This document shows positions 38,461 to 49,698 of a stretch of DNA of 64,000 nucleotides, piece after piece; the first letter of the stretch is position 1; each line of letters opens with the position of its first letter. Source of the stretch: Seminavis robusta (Eukaryota; Bacillariophyta; Bacillariophyceae; Naviculales; Naviculaceae). Under the pieces are notes generated by a model that was not told where the DNA came from, searched no databases, and was given only the letters and a program-made list of their open reading frames with translations. The translations under genes and the position numbers were made by a program. The stretch lies in the NCBI GenBank assembly GCA_903772945.1, contig CAICTM010000311.1, forward strand, positions 1 to 64,000, given 5' to 3'.

Positions 38461-40941
38461 TATAGTATGTCCTTGAATGCAAATCAAAGGAGACTTGTAA
38501 TCTTGGATGGGCTGCTTCAACAGAGACCTATGATAGCTAGTCAGTACGGTAGCCACCAGGATGCTCCCAGCTGCAGGGGGAAATGGGGCTACTAAAAGGC
38601 ACCATGGGAGTACCGTAATAGAGTACCGGTAGGGTTACCAGACTCAACCATGGACACAAGCGAAGGGGTAGGTACCGTACTCCTGCAACTGCATCCTATC
38701 TATCTATCTATCTATCTATCTATCAAGGAGCATGGAATCGAATCAGAATCAACTCAACAACCCGAACATGCATTGATCCTCAACGGTGCCAGGATGGTCC
38801 TCGAGTCGCTCATTCGAGCACAAGCAAGCACGACCCTGCCCTGGTCTGTTCGGCAGAAGGCGAGATATGCTCCTGGTACATTTGCCGTTGCTGTTCTAGG
38901 AATGTGGCATGGGCATCAGCACTATCAAGGGCTCCTTCCGCGTGTCACCCTTGCTTTGGGCCGAACATTCCTGCGGAAGGGTCCGCTGTCGCCGCAGCGG
39001 CGTTGACAAAAGAGAGACAGGCCTGCCAAAGCCTGCAAAGAAAAGTGAGTTCAATGTTGAGTGAGATGTGGATGGGAACAAAATGACGACAGCAGAGCAG
39101 GCAACGTTGTCTTTTTTGCCACAAATCTGTTCCTGCCACCGCAGAGGCGTTCCTAAGAGAATGATTCGATTCAATCCTTCACGACGCGATCCCAACCCCC
39201 ACAAATCTCTGTGCCCACCTTTGAAATCCGATCCTAACCTTTTGCTGCTGACATCTGCAATCTGCAATCAATCGCAAGCCCTTTGTTGTTGGTGGCAGCT
39301 ATATATTCTAATGTGGTTTTTAAATTTAAAATAGGAATTGAGTGAAAGCAAAGAGTTGGAATCCGTCCCGATCAAGAGAGATATTTCTCTCACCCACACC
39401 CTTTCATTGTTGATTGTCCGTCATCGCCATTGTTGATTTTCATCGGCTTCTCTGGGATGAACCCTTTCTCCTCTGGATCCTCGGATGGTGTCTCCTCTGA
39501 CGATCCTTTTCCGATGCCAACGCCAATTCTCAAAAGCCTCAGCAGCCAAGTGGTTCACGCAGTCGCGTCGATCGCTGCAGAGGACGGCCCTGGTGGTCAT
39601 ATCCGACAATGAAATTGACAAGATGTGGTAGACAAGATGTGGTAGGCTCTCTTTTACATTTGGATTTCCAGCAAAGTCCGAATGCTGATACGTACATATC
39701 GACTTGGGTTCCTCTCCCACTGTGGCAAATTGTTCCTGCTGTTTCTTTCAGTACTTTTGACGGTGCATTGAGCATGGCAACAAAAGCAAACTTGGGCGCA
39801 TCAAAGGTGCGAGGGCTCCTCGTGGTGCGTTTTGTCTCCAGGCATTGCGAGCATCTTCAGTCCGTAGCTACGCGCAAGCACAAGCAACGAAGCATCACCA
39901 TGGTGGACAAGGCGTTGTTGCTGAAGAGGAAAAGGTCAACATTCCTCCTTCTCTGAATGAACCGAGTGACTCGACTCCGCAAAGCCACATCACCACCAGC
40001 TTCCACCGATAGATACCGGTGATCAGACAAACATGCCATAGGAAGGAAAGTCACATCAAATGGCAAAACTGTGAAGCAAGTGGAACAAGGGAACCGAGGC
40101 TGATGAATGGAGCCTCGCCTGTCTCTCTTGTCGTCATGTTTTCCTCCATGAGTAGATGCCGGTGATCAGAGCAGCAAAATACATGAAATGAAGTAGTCTA
40201 GTTGTGCTGTGTGAATTTTTGTAGTGCAGTCGACAGTCGAGCAACATCCAATAATTGTCCCTTGGATTCCAAAAAGCCGCCAAATCTTTTCTTTTCGATT
40301 CGCCCCATCATTTGCTGATTGATTGACATGTCTTCTTAGTTGTTGAGGTGGAAATTCTCCAGCTCAAATCACTCCATCTAGATCCTGGCACTGTAGAGAG
40401 GAAGATGCGCAACAGCAGGGAGAAGACTGGAAACAAGGGACACAGTCAACCAACGAGAGGACATGGCGGCAAGACAATTCAAGTGACATTTGCTCTCGTC
40501 CATTGCTCTTGCCCAAATCAAAGCGCACGATGGCTCCGTCTTCTGCTTTCAGAGTCAATGTGGGTTAGTGGTAGACTGCAAGTAACAGGGAGGCCATTGG
40601 ATGAGGACAACCCGTCGACGCGACGAGTCAATCACCATGGTGGACGAAGCAGACAAGGCTTCGTCGGCGGCTGTCGGATTTCGTAGTCGAATTAGTCAAA
40701 CGGAACCCAATCGGTCAATAATTCTTTGGGCGCAAAAAAAGATCCATCTCTGCCGAAAGGCTCGACTCGACTCTGCTCGTGCAATGTACGTACACTCTGG
40801 TAGGAACCTCATCTCTCGCGCTTTGCCTTTTCTGCCTTCGGTCGACTCTTCGCCTGATCATGATTTCGTCACAAATCCAACAACCTCGCTGTTGAACACC
40901 TTTTGCCTTGCTTTTGAACGTGATATCTTTTCTGGACGACA
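38461..40941. other. Long gene-free stretch with an (ATCT)n microsatellite
   Basis: A TATC microsatellite of seven units at 38697-38724 and TACCGGTA at 38624. Short ORFs on both strands lack recognisable domains. The word ATCACCATGGTGGAC occurs at about 39893 and, slightly altered, at about 40630. No gene can be supported. Confidence 0.5.
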
Positions 40942-41628
40942 ATGAAGATCATCATTCTTTTCCCGTTTCTTTTCGTGGCCTTGTTCCTTGGTCTTCCAAC
41001 CGTCGCCTTGGAGGCGACCGCCGTCGGTTCTGCCCAAACCGGAACCAACGACGACGGCGCCTTCCTCGGCGACGGTGATGTCCCCAACACCATTGTCGAC
41101 GGCAATGTCATTGGAGGTGATCCAAACGACCAAGTGTAAGTCCTCATGACAGATCTACTCAAAGAAGATGACTGCTTCCCTCTCATTGTCTCCTCATTTT
41201 CTGCTTTCACGTTTTGCCAATTCCCCAGCGAGGCCAAGTCGCTCGAAGAGCGTCTTGATGTTTGCGAGGTCAAGTTGCATCGCTTTGAACAAACCACCGA
41301 ATCCGCCGAAGCCTCCGCCGAGGAATGTACCGTACGTTTGGCTGCCGCTCTTGAAGACAACAAGATTTGTGCCCTTTTGACTGATGCTATGGCGGAAGAT
41401 TTTACAAAGGATCAGCTCAAGAAACAACGCAAATTGGAGGAAACCACCCTTTTCTTGGCTGCTGAGTGTGACAAGAAGATTCTTCAGTGCGAGGACAAGG
41501 CCAACGCTTGTACCACCCGTTTGGATCACGTGATGGAGTATTCTGCGAAAATGAGCAAGCCCAGTCTCGAGGATCTCCACGTGTGCGAGCATCAGCTGCA
41601 TCAGCTGCGTCGCGCATTGGAGCGCTAG
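40942..41628 (+). CDS. Small secreted cysteine-containing helical protein
   Basis: Two exons, 40942-41135 and 41229-41628, joined by a 93-nt GT-AG intron (GTAAGT...CCCCAG) that keeps frame; 197 aa. The signal peptide is MKIIILFPFLFVALFLGLPTVA. A Gly/Asp/Asn-rich segment (~25-64) follows. Exon 2 is helical with regularly placed Cys: LDVCEVKLHRFE, ECTVRLAAALED, ICALL, AECDKKILQCEDKANACTTRL and LHVCEHQLHQLRR. The C...L/H pattern suggests a disulfide-linked helical bundle. No family recognised. Signal peptide, exact splice sites and frame support a real gene. Extracellular location is inferred. Confidence 0.7.
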
Positions 41629-42075
41629 GGTTCTGGTTGGTCCCCTCCTGTATGTATTCAGTCCCTTCAAGCCTGCCATTGGCCGCTGAAAGGGCATTCG
41701 ATTGTGTGATGTTGGAAGACGACGAAAATTCGATCACCTGTCTCCGCTGCTGTGTCTATGGAGTCAAGGGTGGAATCACCTTGCTAGCTAGTTCGTGCTT
41801 GTCGATCATGTAACTTTCTTAGCCCGTCTCTATTGTGAACTTGTCGCCGCAGTGTCTCTAGCTAGATATCTACCTCTGCCGACCTTTACATCTCTCTGCA
41901 GCTTAGTCAGCTTGCCGATGAAGATCCACGAAGCCCAAGAACCACGAAGATGGAACTCTGCGACTGGGCGATGGTAACATCAGATCAGCAGATCAAAGAC
42001 AGCCGCAGAGCAGATATCTCATTAGGAACACAAGCATTGCATCGCAGGACGACTACGCCGCAATATCAATACTAG
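41629..42075. other. Intergenic
   Basis: 3' region of the small secreted gene and 5' region of the mannosyltransferase. No feature recognised. Confidence 0.6.
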
Positions 42076-43992
42076 ATGGACATTTCCAATTTGCGGTTGC
42101 GAGCTCCACAACAGCAGGCAACCGCGACACAACACCGTCATCAGCAACAAGAAAAGCCTTCGCATCTCCCACTGACGGCATCACTATCTCCGAGCAACGA
42201 TGAATCCTCCAAAACCAAGAGGAAACGTGGCGAATGGGGTCTTTTTCATTGGTTGGTAGCAGTGGTGGCCGCTGTGATATTTTTCTACTTACTAGGGAGA
42301 GGGACTTTTCAGTGCATTGATTATCTTGAGGATGCCTACCACGACTTCTATCGCCTCCCACAAAGCGACACGTATGCTCCTAAACACATGATACCCTTAG
42401 CCGATATTCCATCCATTAATTGGCCCGTCATTACACGCTACTGTTTCCGACCTCACAATGCGCGGATATTGAGAAGAGCAAAAGTGGCAATTACTGAACT
42501 GGGGAATGAACTTAGAGCCCTATTATCAACTCAGGAAAGAGGAAAGTCACACCCAAACATCATTTTGACGCCTTGGGACGATGAGCATGACAGAAAAAAA
42601 GATGCAGGCAAGGAGGAAGTGAGACAGTTTCAAGAACGGCTACATGCCAGTGCCAAGTGGTTAAAGGGAAATCCTGAGACTGACCCAAAATGGCCACTCT
42701 CTACGTTGCCCGCTCCCATTTTGGGGCAAAAGGCTTTGGTCACCACAGGAGGTGACAAGCAACTGCACTATCTCAAAACATTCGTCTATTCTGTACGGGT
42801 GATACATCAATCCACAATTCCCATTCGCATCGTGTATAGGGATGATCAAGATTTGACGGAACCATCCAAGCAGCAAATTCTGCAACAGGAAGCACAGCAA
42901 CAATCCGACGTTCAATTCATTGATTTGTCGCAGTACTTTGATTTGGACGTGTCCCATATAAAGGGGTGGAATCTAAAGGCATTTGGGATATTGGCAGTAC
43001 CCGAAATGGAAGTGGCAATGCTGGATGCAGATGTCTTGTTGCTGCAGCCACCGGAGCGCCTGTTCCAAGCCGAGGGCTATCAACGAACCGGCGCTCTGTT
43101 CTTTCATGATCGTGTCAAACCGCAATTCTATTGGGATGTCCATGCGTTTGTGGAATGGTTGCAGCCAAAAGCGCTTTCGAACGAAAGAGTCCAATCTCTG
43201 TTTCGGTACGGCAACCATCACGGTATTATGGGTCTCTCGTACACAGAACAAATCCAAGAGGCGGGGGTGTTACTCATTGACAAGGCTCGTCGAGTACGCG
43301 GGGTTTGGGCGGCATGTGTCATTTTTGGACGAGAAGACATCCGCAAGTACATTCAAGTCGATCACATGTATGGGGATAAGGAAGTTCACTGGAGCGCCTT
43401 TGAGGCCATTCGAAATGCCAGTTCACATCAGGAATCGTCCAATTACGAGTTCTCACGGTACTACCCAGGAGTTGTTGGAGGCACCGTGACGGACTTTGGC
43501 AGCAAGACCACTCACTTGTCATTGGATGCTTCACCGGACACGGAGCAACGAGTTCTGAGCGAGTCGATTGCTTCCCAGTATGCCCTTTGCGGACGACTCG
43601 TGCATTTTGATGACAATGGCGTTCCTCTTTGGACGAATGGGGGCTACATGTTGAAGGAAGATGATTGGTTCAGTTCGGCGTCCATTTCTCAATCGGCCAC
43701 AAATCCTGTCTGGTTCATTGACGGTGGCCAAGAGCAAGAGGCAGGAAGTATTCCCAATCCCTGGCTGCCTTGGTGGCGGAATCTCCTTCAATGGTACGGC
43801 ACTTTGAAGGGACAGAATCAAGTTTGGGCATTGCACCATGCCATGGGAGTCGAATGCTTGTCCCCAAATTCGCGGCAAATGCGCCCTGTACCGACCGAAA
43901 TGGCGGACAAGGCACGGCGAGCCGTGAGGCATTACTTTGAGCAAAAGAAGCAACAGCAGCAGAAACTACAAACAGAACAAGGAAAAGGATAG
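42076..43992 (+). CDS. Golgi alpha-mannosyltransferase-like protein (GT71/MNN1 family)
   Basis: 638 aa, intronless. Type II topology: a Gln-rich cytoplasmic tail (~1-55), a membrane helix (HWLVAVVAAVIFFYLLGRGTF, ~57-78), then a lumenal stem and catalytic domain. The domain opens ALVTTGGDKQLHYLKTFVYS (~215) and continues IKGWNLKAFGILAVPEMEVAMLDADVLLLQPP (~298). The DAD motif is the metal/nucleotide-sugar binding DxD. TGALFFHDR, AGVLLIDKARRV and GDKEVHWSAFEAI follow, in the order seen in MNN1-type alpha-1,3-mannosyltransferases. A Gln/Lys tail ends it. Role: extension of glycans in the Golgi; donor and linkage inferred from the family only. Confidence 0.8.
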   Translation: MDISNLRLRAPQQQATATQHRHQQQEKPSHLPLTASLSPSNDESSKTKRKRGEWGLFHWLVAVVAAVIFFYLLGRGTFQCIDYLEDAYHDFYRLPQSDTYAPKHMIPLADIPSINWPVITRYCFRPHNARILRRAKVAITELGNELRALLSTQERGKSHPNIILTPWDDEHDRKKDAGKEEVRQFQERLHASAKWLKGNPETDPKWPLSTLPAPILGQKALVTTGGDKQLHYLKTFVYSVRVIHQSTIPIRIVYRDDQDLTEPSKQQILQQEAQQQSDVQFIDLSQYFDLDVSHIKGWNLKAFGILAVPEMEVAMLDADVLLLQPPERLFQAEGYQRTGALFFHDRVKPQFYWDVHAFVEWLQPKALSNERVQSLFRYGNHHGIMGLSYTEQIQEAGVLLIDKARRVRGVWAACVIFGREDIRKYIQVDHMYGDKEVHWSAFEAIRNASSHQESSNYEFSRYYPGVVGGTVTDFGSKTTHLSLDASPDTEQRVLSESIASQYALCGRLVHFDDNGVPLWTNGGYMLKEDDWFSSASISQSATNPVWFIDGGQEQEAGSIPNPWLPWWRNLLQWYGTLKGQNQVWALHHAMGVECLSPNSRQMRPVPTEMADKARRAVRHYFEQKKQQQQKLQTEQGKG

Positions 43993-44132
43993 CTGCAAAA
44001 CGGTGTTGCACGCTTCGAATACGTCGGCGCGCTTGAGTCGAAACTACGTCTTGTTCACTACTCGAGCTAGCTACCTTGCCTTACACAAACCTGAAACATA
44101 CAAGCAAGAAGAATGTATCTTCGGTTCTTTGG

Positions 44133-45746
44133 CTAAGTCAAGGATCCAATCCCTGCTTTCATGGCCTGCTGGGACATTCGAAAGGCTCCCTTGACACCCA
44201 CAACTGCAGCCGTCGTTGTTGGCTGCTGGTCTTCCTCTATCGCCGACACCATGTATTCTGCCAAGCGTCGACCGCTTTCCCAGGCTCCGCCTATCGACGC
44301 CTCGAGAAGCCAGTCACCGCACACTCCGACATTGTGGTCGCCATCATGAAGGAACCCCGTGCTGCATTTGCTGTTGTCGGCATTGCCTTGTTGCTCCCAC
44401 ACATTGACTGGAACAGCTGCTCCCCATAATTGCAATCGGCTTTCCAAGACAGAATCGATAATGGTATTTGTTTCCACGTAGAGGCTCTTTTCGACTCCCT
44501 GCAAGAGAAGTTGGGTGACATTTTCAACCACGTCATTAGGCAAGAACTCTTGTGGTGCCTTGTGCTTTTTGGCAAACGGCGCGGACGAAAGAACGGTCCA
44601 GACCTGAACTTCCTCATCAGGCTTGTCTTGCTGATATTTGCGTGTTTGACACGATAAGAACCTAAGGGTTGGTTCGTTTTGGACGAACCCACAGTAAAAC
44701 TTGTTGTTGGGCAATACCTGATCCAACATGTTGTTTTTGGGCAAGGCAAATGTCAAGGAATAGATCGAGTTGAGCGTCATTCGCTTGCCACCTTGAGGTG
44801 GTACTCGTGGCGCAAAGTTGACTCGCAGTAGATTGTGTATCTTCTTGGCGGGTGTTTTAGACATGATTCGGTCGGCGCATTTGCCATTATGGGCAATGAC
44901 GATTCGATCGAATATTCCCAGAGTCTGGCCATTGGCTTGGAGCTTCCACTTGTTATTGCTGTTCTGATAGCGTACTCCATTCGAGGGTGATACCCAAACG
45001 TCTTGCTCGAGACTGGCACGTGAATCTTTTTGGATGGCCAAGGGAATGGATCCCATGCCTTCGGTTCCATAGTACATTACATTTTTCTTGCTGGTATTAA
45101 TGGGTCTTACGGCAAATCCTCCTGACTTCTTGTCATTTTGTTGTTGCTGTTTTCCTCGCTGATAGTTCTTGTCTGCAATGTTACAGACGGTTCCTTCAGG
45201 ATATTTCGAGATGATGCCCTCTGTTTCCCACTCCTCCACTTGTCTTTGAAATTCTGGAAACTGGCGGGGAGCCACCAAGATTTGCGCGGCGTGATCGAAA
45301 ATGGAGGACTTGAGATACTTGTAGGATCTTGAATCGTCGTCTGCCGGTTTATCCGTTGGCCATCGCGAGGAACATCGTCCTCCTGGACGCAGTCGCCCCG
45401 TATCAAAAACGGTCGGTACAAACCGGTTGTTGGCCGCAAGAAATTTGGCACAGGTCAAACCGGCAATGCCTCCTCCAATCACCGCCACCGATTCTGGTTG
45501 CCGATAAGGTGATGATGATGAAGAAGGTACTGAGGTCCCTGAAGATGTGGTAGATGAGATGGAAGCAAACGGTTTGGCAGCCTGTAAGGCTCGTCCTCGC
45601 GCTTGCTTTGAACCCGTCATGGTGCTTCTGATGTTGAATGGAACAGGAGAAAACGCAGCTGTAGATGGGAGTTGTGCCGTCACCACTAGACGCATCAGCA
45701 GCACCCACAAGAGAGAGATATTGGAGCAGTGCAATCGTCGGTTCAT
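44133..45746 (-). CDS. Renalase-like FAD/NAD(P)-binding oxidoreductase, probably plastid-targeted
   Basis: 537 aa, intronless. The N-terminus has a hydrophobic signal (LLWVLLMRLVVTAQLP) followed by STAAFSPVPF. The Phe after Ala resembles the diatom plastid ASAFAP cleavage motif, so a bipartite plastid presequence is likely. The Rossmann motif is VAVIGGGIAGLTCAKFLAAN (~87), with GRLRPGGRCSSRW (~115) as in renalase-like amine oxidases. MYYGTEGMGSIPLAI and FDRIVIAHNGKCADRI (~280) follow. The C-terminal FAD contact is HNVGVCGDWLLEASIGGAWESGRRLAEYM (~475). It is longer than typical renalases because of the targeting sequence and loops. Substrate unknown. Confidence 0.82.
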   Translation of the reverse strand: MNRRLHCSNISLLWVLLMRLVVTAQLPSTAAFSPVPFNIRSTMTGSKQARGRALQAAKPFASISSTTSSGTSVPSSSSSPYRQPESVAVIGGGIAGLTCAKFLAANNRFVPTVFDTGRLRPGGRCSSRWPTDKPADDDSRSYKYLKSSIFDHAAQILVAPRQFPEFQRQVEEWETEGIISKYPEGTVCNIADKNYQRGKQQQQNDKKSGGFAVRPINTSKKNVMYYGTEGMGSIPLAIQKDSRASLEQDVWVSPSNGVRYQNSNNKWKLQANGQTLGIFDRIVIAHNGKCADRIMSKTPAKKIHNLLRVNFAPRVPPQGGKRMTLNSIYSLTFALPKNNMLDQVLPNNKFYCGFVQNEPTLRFLSCQTRKYQQDKPDEEVQVWTVLSSAPFAKKHKAPQEFLPNDVVENVTQLLLQGVEKSLYVETNTIIDSVLESRLQLWGAAVPVNVWEQQGNADNSKCSTGFLHDGDHNVGVCGDWLLEASIGGAWESGRRLAEYMVSAIEEDQQPTTTAAVVGVKGAFRMSQQAMKAGIGSLT

Positions 45747-46830
45747 TTTACTTATCCCTATCTTATCAACGGACGTCGAGACCTGACTTTGAGTCTCCGT
45801 CTTCTAAAACTAAATGTATGATATGTGGCAACGATCACTTTGAAACCTTGACGTGAGAGCTGAGTAACTTCAGTCCCTGACGAACGCCACTGACGAAGAT
45901 TTTCATCCATGCGAAGAATATCTTTGCAAGAAGTGCCCGCGCACTCCAAACCTCAGATATAAGAAAGTTCGAAGTATGCATACTGTAAAAGTAGGAGTAT
46001 GGCAGCATTGGGGCTTTCTTGCTGGCAGCTACCAGGTACCGGTCATTCTCAACACTCATTTCAAACTTACCAATCAAGCAGATATCAATACAAGACCTTC
46101 TTACTAAGCTTCTGGATCAAACAGGTTATACATATGCATAGTATTTGGATACACTCACTACCTGGGTCTTTTGGTCCAACTTGCTCAGGACTCCTCTTAA
46201 TTGGTTTGGATCAACTACTAGCTAGAGATGGTGACACTGTGTACGCAAAAAAAAATGCAGATTTAGGCACAAGTAAGTTTGGAGAACTAGTTTCAGGTCT
46301 CAATAACAAGTCTTTGATATCTCATCAAGAGATTCTTTTCTCGGCCTGAGTTCTGTAGTCATTGGCTCAATAAATTAAAACAGGGTTTCTTTAAAATAAG
46401 CTGTTTCTTACATTCAGGTTGGCACCACAAGGAATCTTCTGGTCATCAGTTTCCATGTTGTTCCCAAGGGTCACTCTTTTAGCTCTTTTTTTGTTCTCAA
46501 GGCTCGACAAGCCCGCGAAAGATCGCGAGTCGGATTTAGAGTGGTTACAAAATATTTATTGACACATTCTCCAGTGGTTCTCATGGGTCATAAACAAGAA
46601 TTATAGACGCTACGAAATGTTTAACACCACAAGATCCCCTTTTCAAGAAACCTCGCACTGGTCCCAATTAACCCCTTAGAATCAACCACCCACTTGCCTT
46701 CTCCGCGCTCAATCGTACCTAGAAAGAGATAAGCCCTTACCTCATGGCTTCATTGCCTCCTTACTGAACATCTACAGAGGCAGCCGCAGATTGGCAACAG
46801 CTAGCTCGATAGAAGCAACAATCCTACAAA
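45747..46830. other. Intergenic
   Basis: Divergent 5' regions of the oxidoreductase and the YrhK-like gene. One ORF here (45999-46349, +) has no recognisable features. No gene supported. Confidence 0.55.
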
Positions 46831-47807
46831 ATGCCACATGTTTTTGTCAATAGATATCGGTTCTTCTCCTCAAGTGCCATCCCTGTCACACTCGAGGAGT
46901 TGAGGAAGAAGTATTTCTGGGAATCGGTCAATGCCATTTTCTACGTTCTGGGAGGAATTCTGCTCACTATTGGATCCATCCTGTTCTTGCCCCAATACGA
47001 AGACATTCAATATGTTGGTGCCTGGATCTTTATTGTGGCATCCTGCCTGTACTTGACCGTGTCAGGACATGACTTGATTGAAATCAACAATCATGGTGGT
47101 CTGTTCAACCCCAACCATTTGTCGGACTTGGTGGCTGCCACCAGCTACTTGATTGGCGCCATCAACTTTATCCTTGGCAGTGTCTTTTTTCTACCGCATG
47201 TGGCAATGTTCAAGGCCGGGGCCATCAATTTTATCATGGGATCAGTACTCTTTGTGGTGGGAGCTATTGTCAATTCCATCCAAATCTTTGATTCTCCAAC
47301 TCGACTGACTGCCTTTTACGCCAATCTTGTAGCAGTCTTCTTTGTGGTTGGTGAGCAAGAAGAGAAAGAAGCTGCAATTCTGTTGTCATTTCACCTTTAT
47401 TTAGGTCAATCTCTCACTCTTTTTTGTGCGTTTTTCTGCAACATTGTATGTCTGCTTTGATTACAGGTTCTACGTTTTACCTCTCCGCCTCGGTTCCCTA
47501 TCTTTTTGAACTTGATACCACCCGGGATAATGTTGAGGTTGATAAATTTGCAGCTATTCTGTACATTTGGGGGTCCCTTCTCTTTACCTTTGCAGGATTC
47601 TTGAACATTTATCGCACAAGGCTCATTCTGATTATAGAAGTAGAAAGACACAAAGAAGAAAAGGCTTTGGCGGCCAGCAGCAGCAACAACAATGACAATG
47701 CAAAGAAAACAATCAGCAGTAAACTATCTTCACGAGAACAAGAAGGTGTCATTTCCAGCTTGGAAGGGGTGCAACCGGAACCGGAAGATCCTGAAAGCAA
47801 CAATTGA
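46831..47807 (+). CDS. YrhK-like multi-pass membrane protein
   Basis: Exons 46831-47350 and 47467-47807, separated by a 116-nt GT-AG intron whose removal restores VVGSTFYLSAS; 286 aa. Six or so hydrophobic helices are visible, including NAIFYVLGGILLTIGSILFL, GAWIFIVASCLYLTVSG, SYLIGAINFILGSVFFL, GAINFIMGSVLFVVGAIV and LYIWGSLLFTFAGFLNIYR. The repeated [NA].[IL]...G.[IL]LF..GS[IV]LFLP pattern is that of the YrhK domain. The C-terminal tail is charged and disordered (~225-286). The function of YrhK proteins is unknown; a plasma or internal membrane is expected. The family call is from the repeated motif by eye. Confidence 0.7.
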
Positions 47808-48315
47808 AACAAAAACAGAGCATCACAACGACACTGCTCAACTGATAAGCGCGAACCCAAACTATTAGTGGCGGCGAAGCGGGAAGAAAGGGCTTGGTGC
47901 GCGACGGGCGAGAATACGACGGAAATCCCTTACTGAGCAGAAACAGGCACATTCGTGACGAGGACCGTAATGAGACACGCTCGAAAATAGAGCTCACACG
48001 ACCGAAACTACGTATGCTTGCAGAACAAGAATGCCACCGCTGCTATACCGTAGCTAGCAAGGATTCCATCGAATATGTTTCGTCTATTACTTTTGAGTTT
48101 ATTAGTTATGCTGGCAAGATATGATCAACTGTACAGGTCGGCTCAAGAATGATCTGAGGAAGGATCTTTAGCAAGTTCAGTGCTAGTGCTGTCTTGGCCT
48201 CCGTCGTGCTTTGCTTTGCTTTGCTTTGCTTTGCTTTGTTTTGTTTGCTTCGCTGGCCGTGTCTAGGTTGTTCAGGAGATGTGTATACAGATACAACGAC
48301 ATGACATTTGACCTT
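47808..48315. other. Intergenic with a pentanucleotide microsatellite
   Basis: GCTTT/TTTGC units at about 48208-48247, just beyond the 3' end of the ankyrin gene. Otherwise nothing recognised. Confidence 0.65.
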
Positions 48316-49698
48316 CTATTTGGTCTTGAGGATGGTACGTGGCAGAGAGATCTTGGTTGGAGTCTTTCGAATGCGACCCTCTCGTCGTTTGGTACATGCG
48401 TAGAGGAATTCAGCCACCGGACTGGTAGATAGAAGACTGTTTCGTTGGGCAATGTTCCAAGGAGTTTCGCCACACATGTTGGCCCTGTCAATGGCGGCGG
48501 GATCACGACGGTATAGCTCTTCAACAATCTCCAAGGGAGCTCCGTGGAAGCACGCAACGTGCAACGGCCCGTTCCCACGTCGATCGGAGACTTGAACGCA
48601 GTTGGGATTGGCTTCGAGCAAGAGACGGACAATCTCCAGGTTCTTGGGATGATGATGCAGGGCAATGATGAGTGATCCTCCTCCGTTCCTGCCATCGTCC
48701 ATACGCAACACGTCTGGTCCAACCTCGGCCAAAAGACGAAGGACTTTGAGATCCGGCTTGTCTCGTGGCTGATGGAGTAGTGCCAGGTTCAGGGGGAAAC
48801 AGTATGGTTGATTCCGAGGACCTCCTGCTCGTCGGAAGGGGCTCTTGATGGTCACTACCGCGGTTGTCTTGCTGGATCCAGAGAGGCGGGGAATGTGGCA
48901 TTTGCGTCGAATCGCCATGCGGTCTCGGGCAACAATGCTGGTGATGATGGCAGCAACATCTGAACGTGAGTCGGCCCCCCAGCAGCAGACTGTATGTAGC
49001 TGACTTGGAGATGCTTCCTTGGAGCTTTCCCCAGTCAAACTGCTCTCGCTCAGGCGCCGGAACATGTTTCCGGGGATGGCCAGGGTATGCTTGCTAGTGG
49101 CCAGGGTATGCTTGCTAGTAGCCAAAGGGGCGGTGCGGGCCTGACGAAACACTGCCTTCGGTATAGTGTGATTGTAGTTGAAGGACCGGAGCGCAACATT
49201 GGAGGGTACATTGTGGGCGTTGGGCAACGGCGGAGGCATCTTAAGGCCCTTTGCTTGGTTCTTGTGCTGCATTTGGAACATTGCAGTGGAGAGCAACGTC
49301 GGAGGCTTGGACAAGGGGGCCGCTGATGGTTTGGTTGCGGCTGCCAGTGGAGGTGGTGGTACCAACGGCGGCGACACTAGGTTAGGTCTAGCGTCCATGG
49401 GAGCCCAATTGGAGTCCCCAACGGTGTTAGCTGTGAGGTGCGAATCGCTGGCAACGGAAAGGTTGGAAGAGGCAGTTGAATTAGAACCCGTAGCCGCGAC
49501 TCCTGACGCGGTTGCCATGTTACCGGTAGCTGAACGAGAGTGGATGTCTGCAGATTCGATCAATGACAACAGTAACTTCATCCTTCTATCATCAGCGCCC
49601 TTCTTGGCATTGGCCGGACCTTTGGCAGGAAGAAAGACGCGGGAAGAGTTCGAGGTATCCATCATGGTGATTCCTATACCGATGGCCTGATGAACCAT
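48316..49698 (-). CDS. Ankyrin-repeat protein with disordered N-terminal half
   Basis: 460 aa from ATG 49698. Residues 1-250 are low-complexity: Ser/Thr/Ala-rich, a PPLVPPPPLAAA stretch and a perfect tandem repeat LATSKHTLATSKHTLA. From ~300 there are three or four canonical ankyrin-like units: LNLALLHQPRDKPDLKVLRLL, GSLIIALHHHPKNLEIVRLLL, GNGPLHVACFHGAPLEIVEELY and GETPWNIAQRNSLLSTSPVAEFL. The end is basic (KRREGRIRKTPTK). It differs in repeat type from the gene at 24647-26134. A protein-interaction role is inferred; partners unknown. Confidence 0.8.
   Translation of the reverse strand: MVHQAIGIGITMMDTSNSSRVFLPAKGPANAKKGADDRRMKLLLSLIESADIHSRSATGNMATASGVAATGSNSTASSNLSVASDSHLTANTVGDSNWAPMDARPNLVSPPLVPPPPLAAATKPSAAPLSKPPTLLSTAMFQMQHKNQAKGLKMPPPLPNAHNVPSNVALRSFNYNHTIPKAVFRQARTAPLATSKHTLATSKHTLAIPGNMFRRLSESSLTGESSKEASPSQLHTVCCWGADSRSDVAAIITSIVARDRMAIRRKCHIPRLSGSSKTTAVVTIKSPFRRAGGPRNQPYCFPLNLALLHQPRDKPDLKVLRLLAEVGPDVLRMDDGRNGGGSLIIALHHHPKNLEIVRLLLEANPNCVQVSDRRGNGPLHVACFHGAPLEIVEELYRRDPAAIDRANMCGETPWNIAQRNSLLSTSPVAEFLYACTKRREGRIRKTPTKISLPRTILKTK

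Noticed and set aside
40869-41363. 164-codon minus-strand frame over the small secreted gene
   Set aside because: It spans the intron and both exons of the plus-strand gene and has no domain; the plus-strand signal peptide and splice sites are more convincing.
45999-46349. 116-codon plus-strand frame
   Set aside because: No motif or signal peptide, and it sits in the presumed upstream region of two divergent genes.
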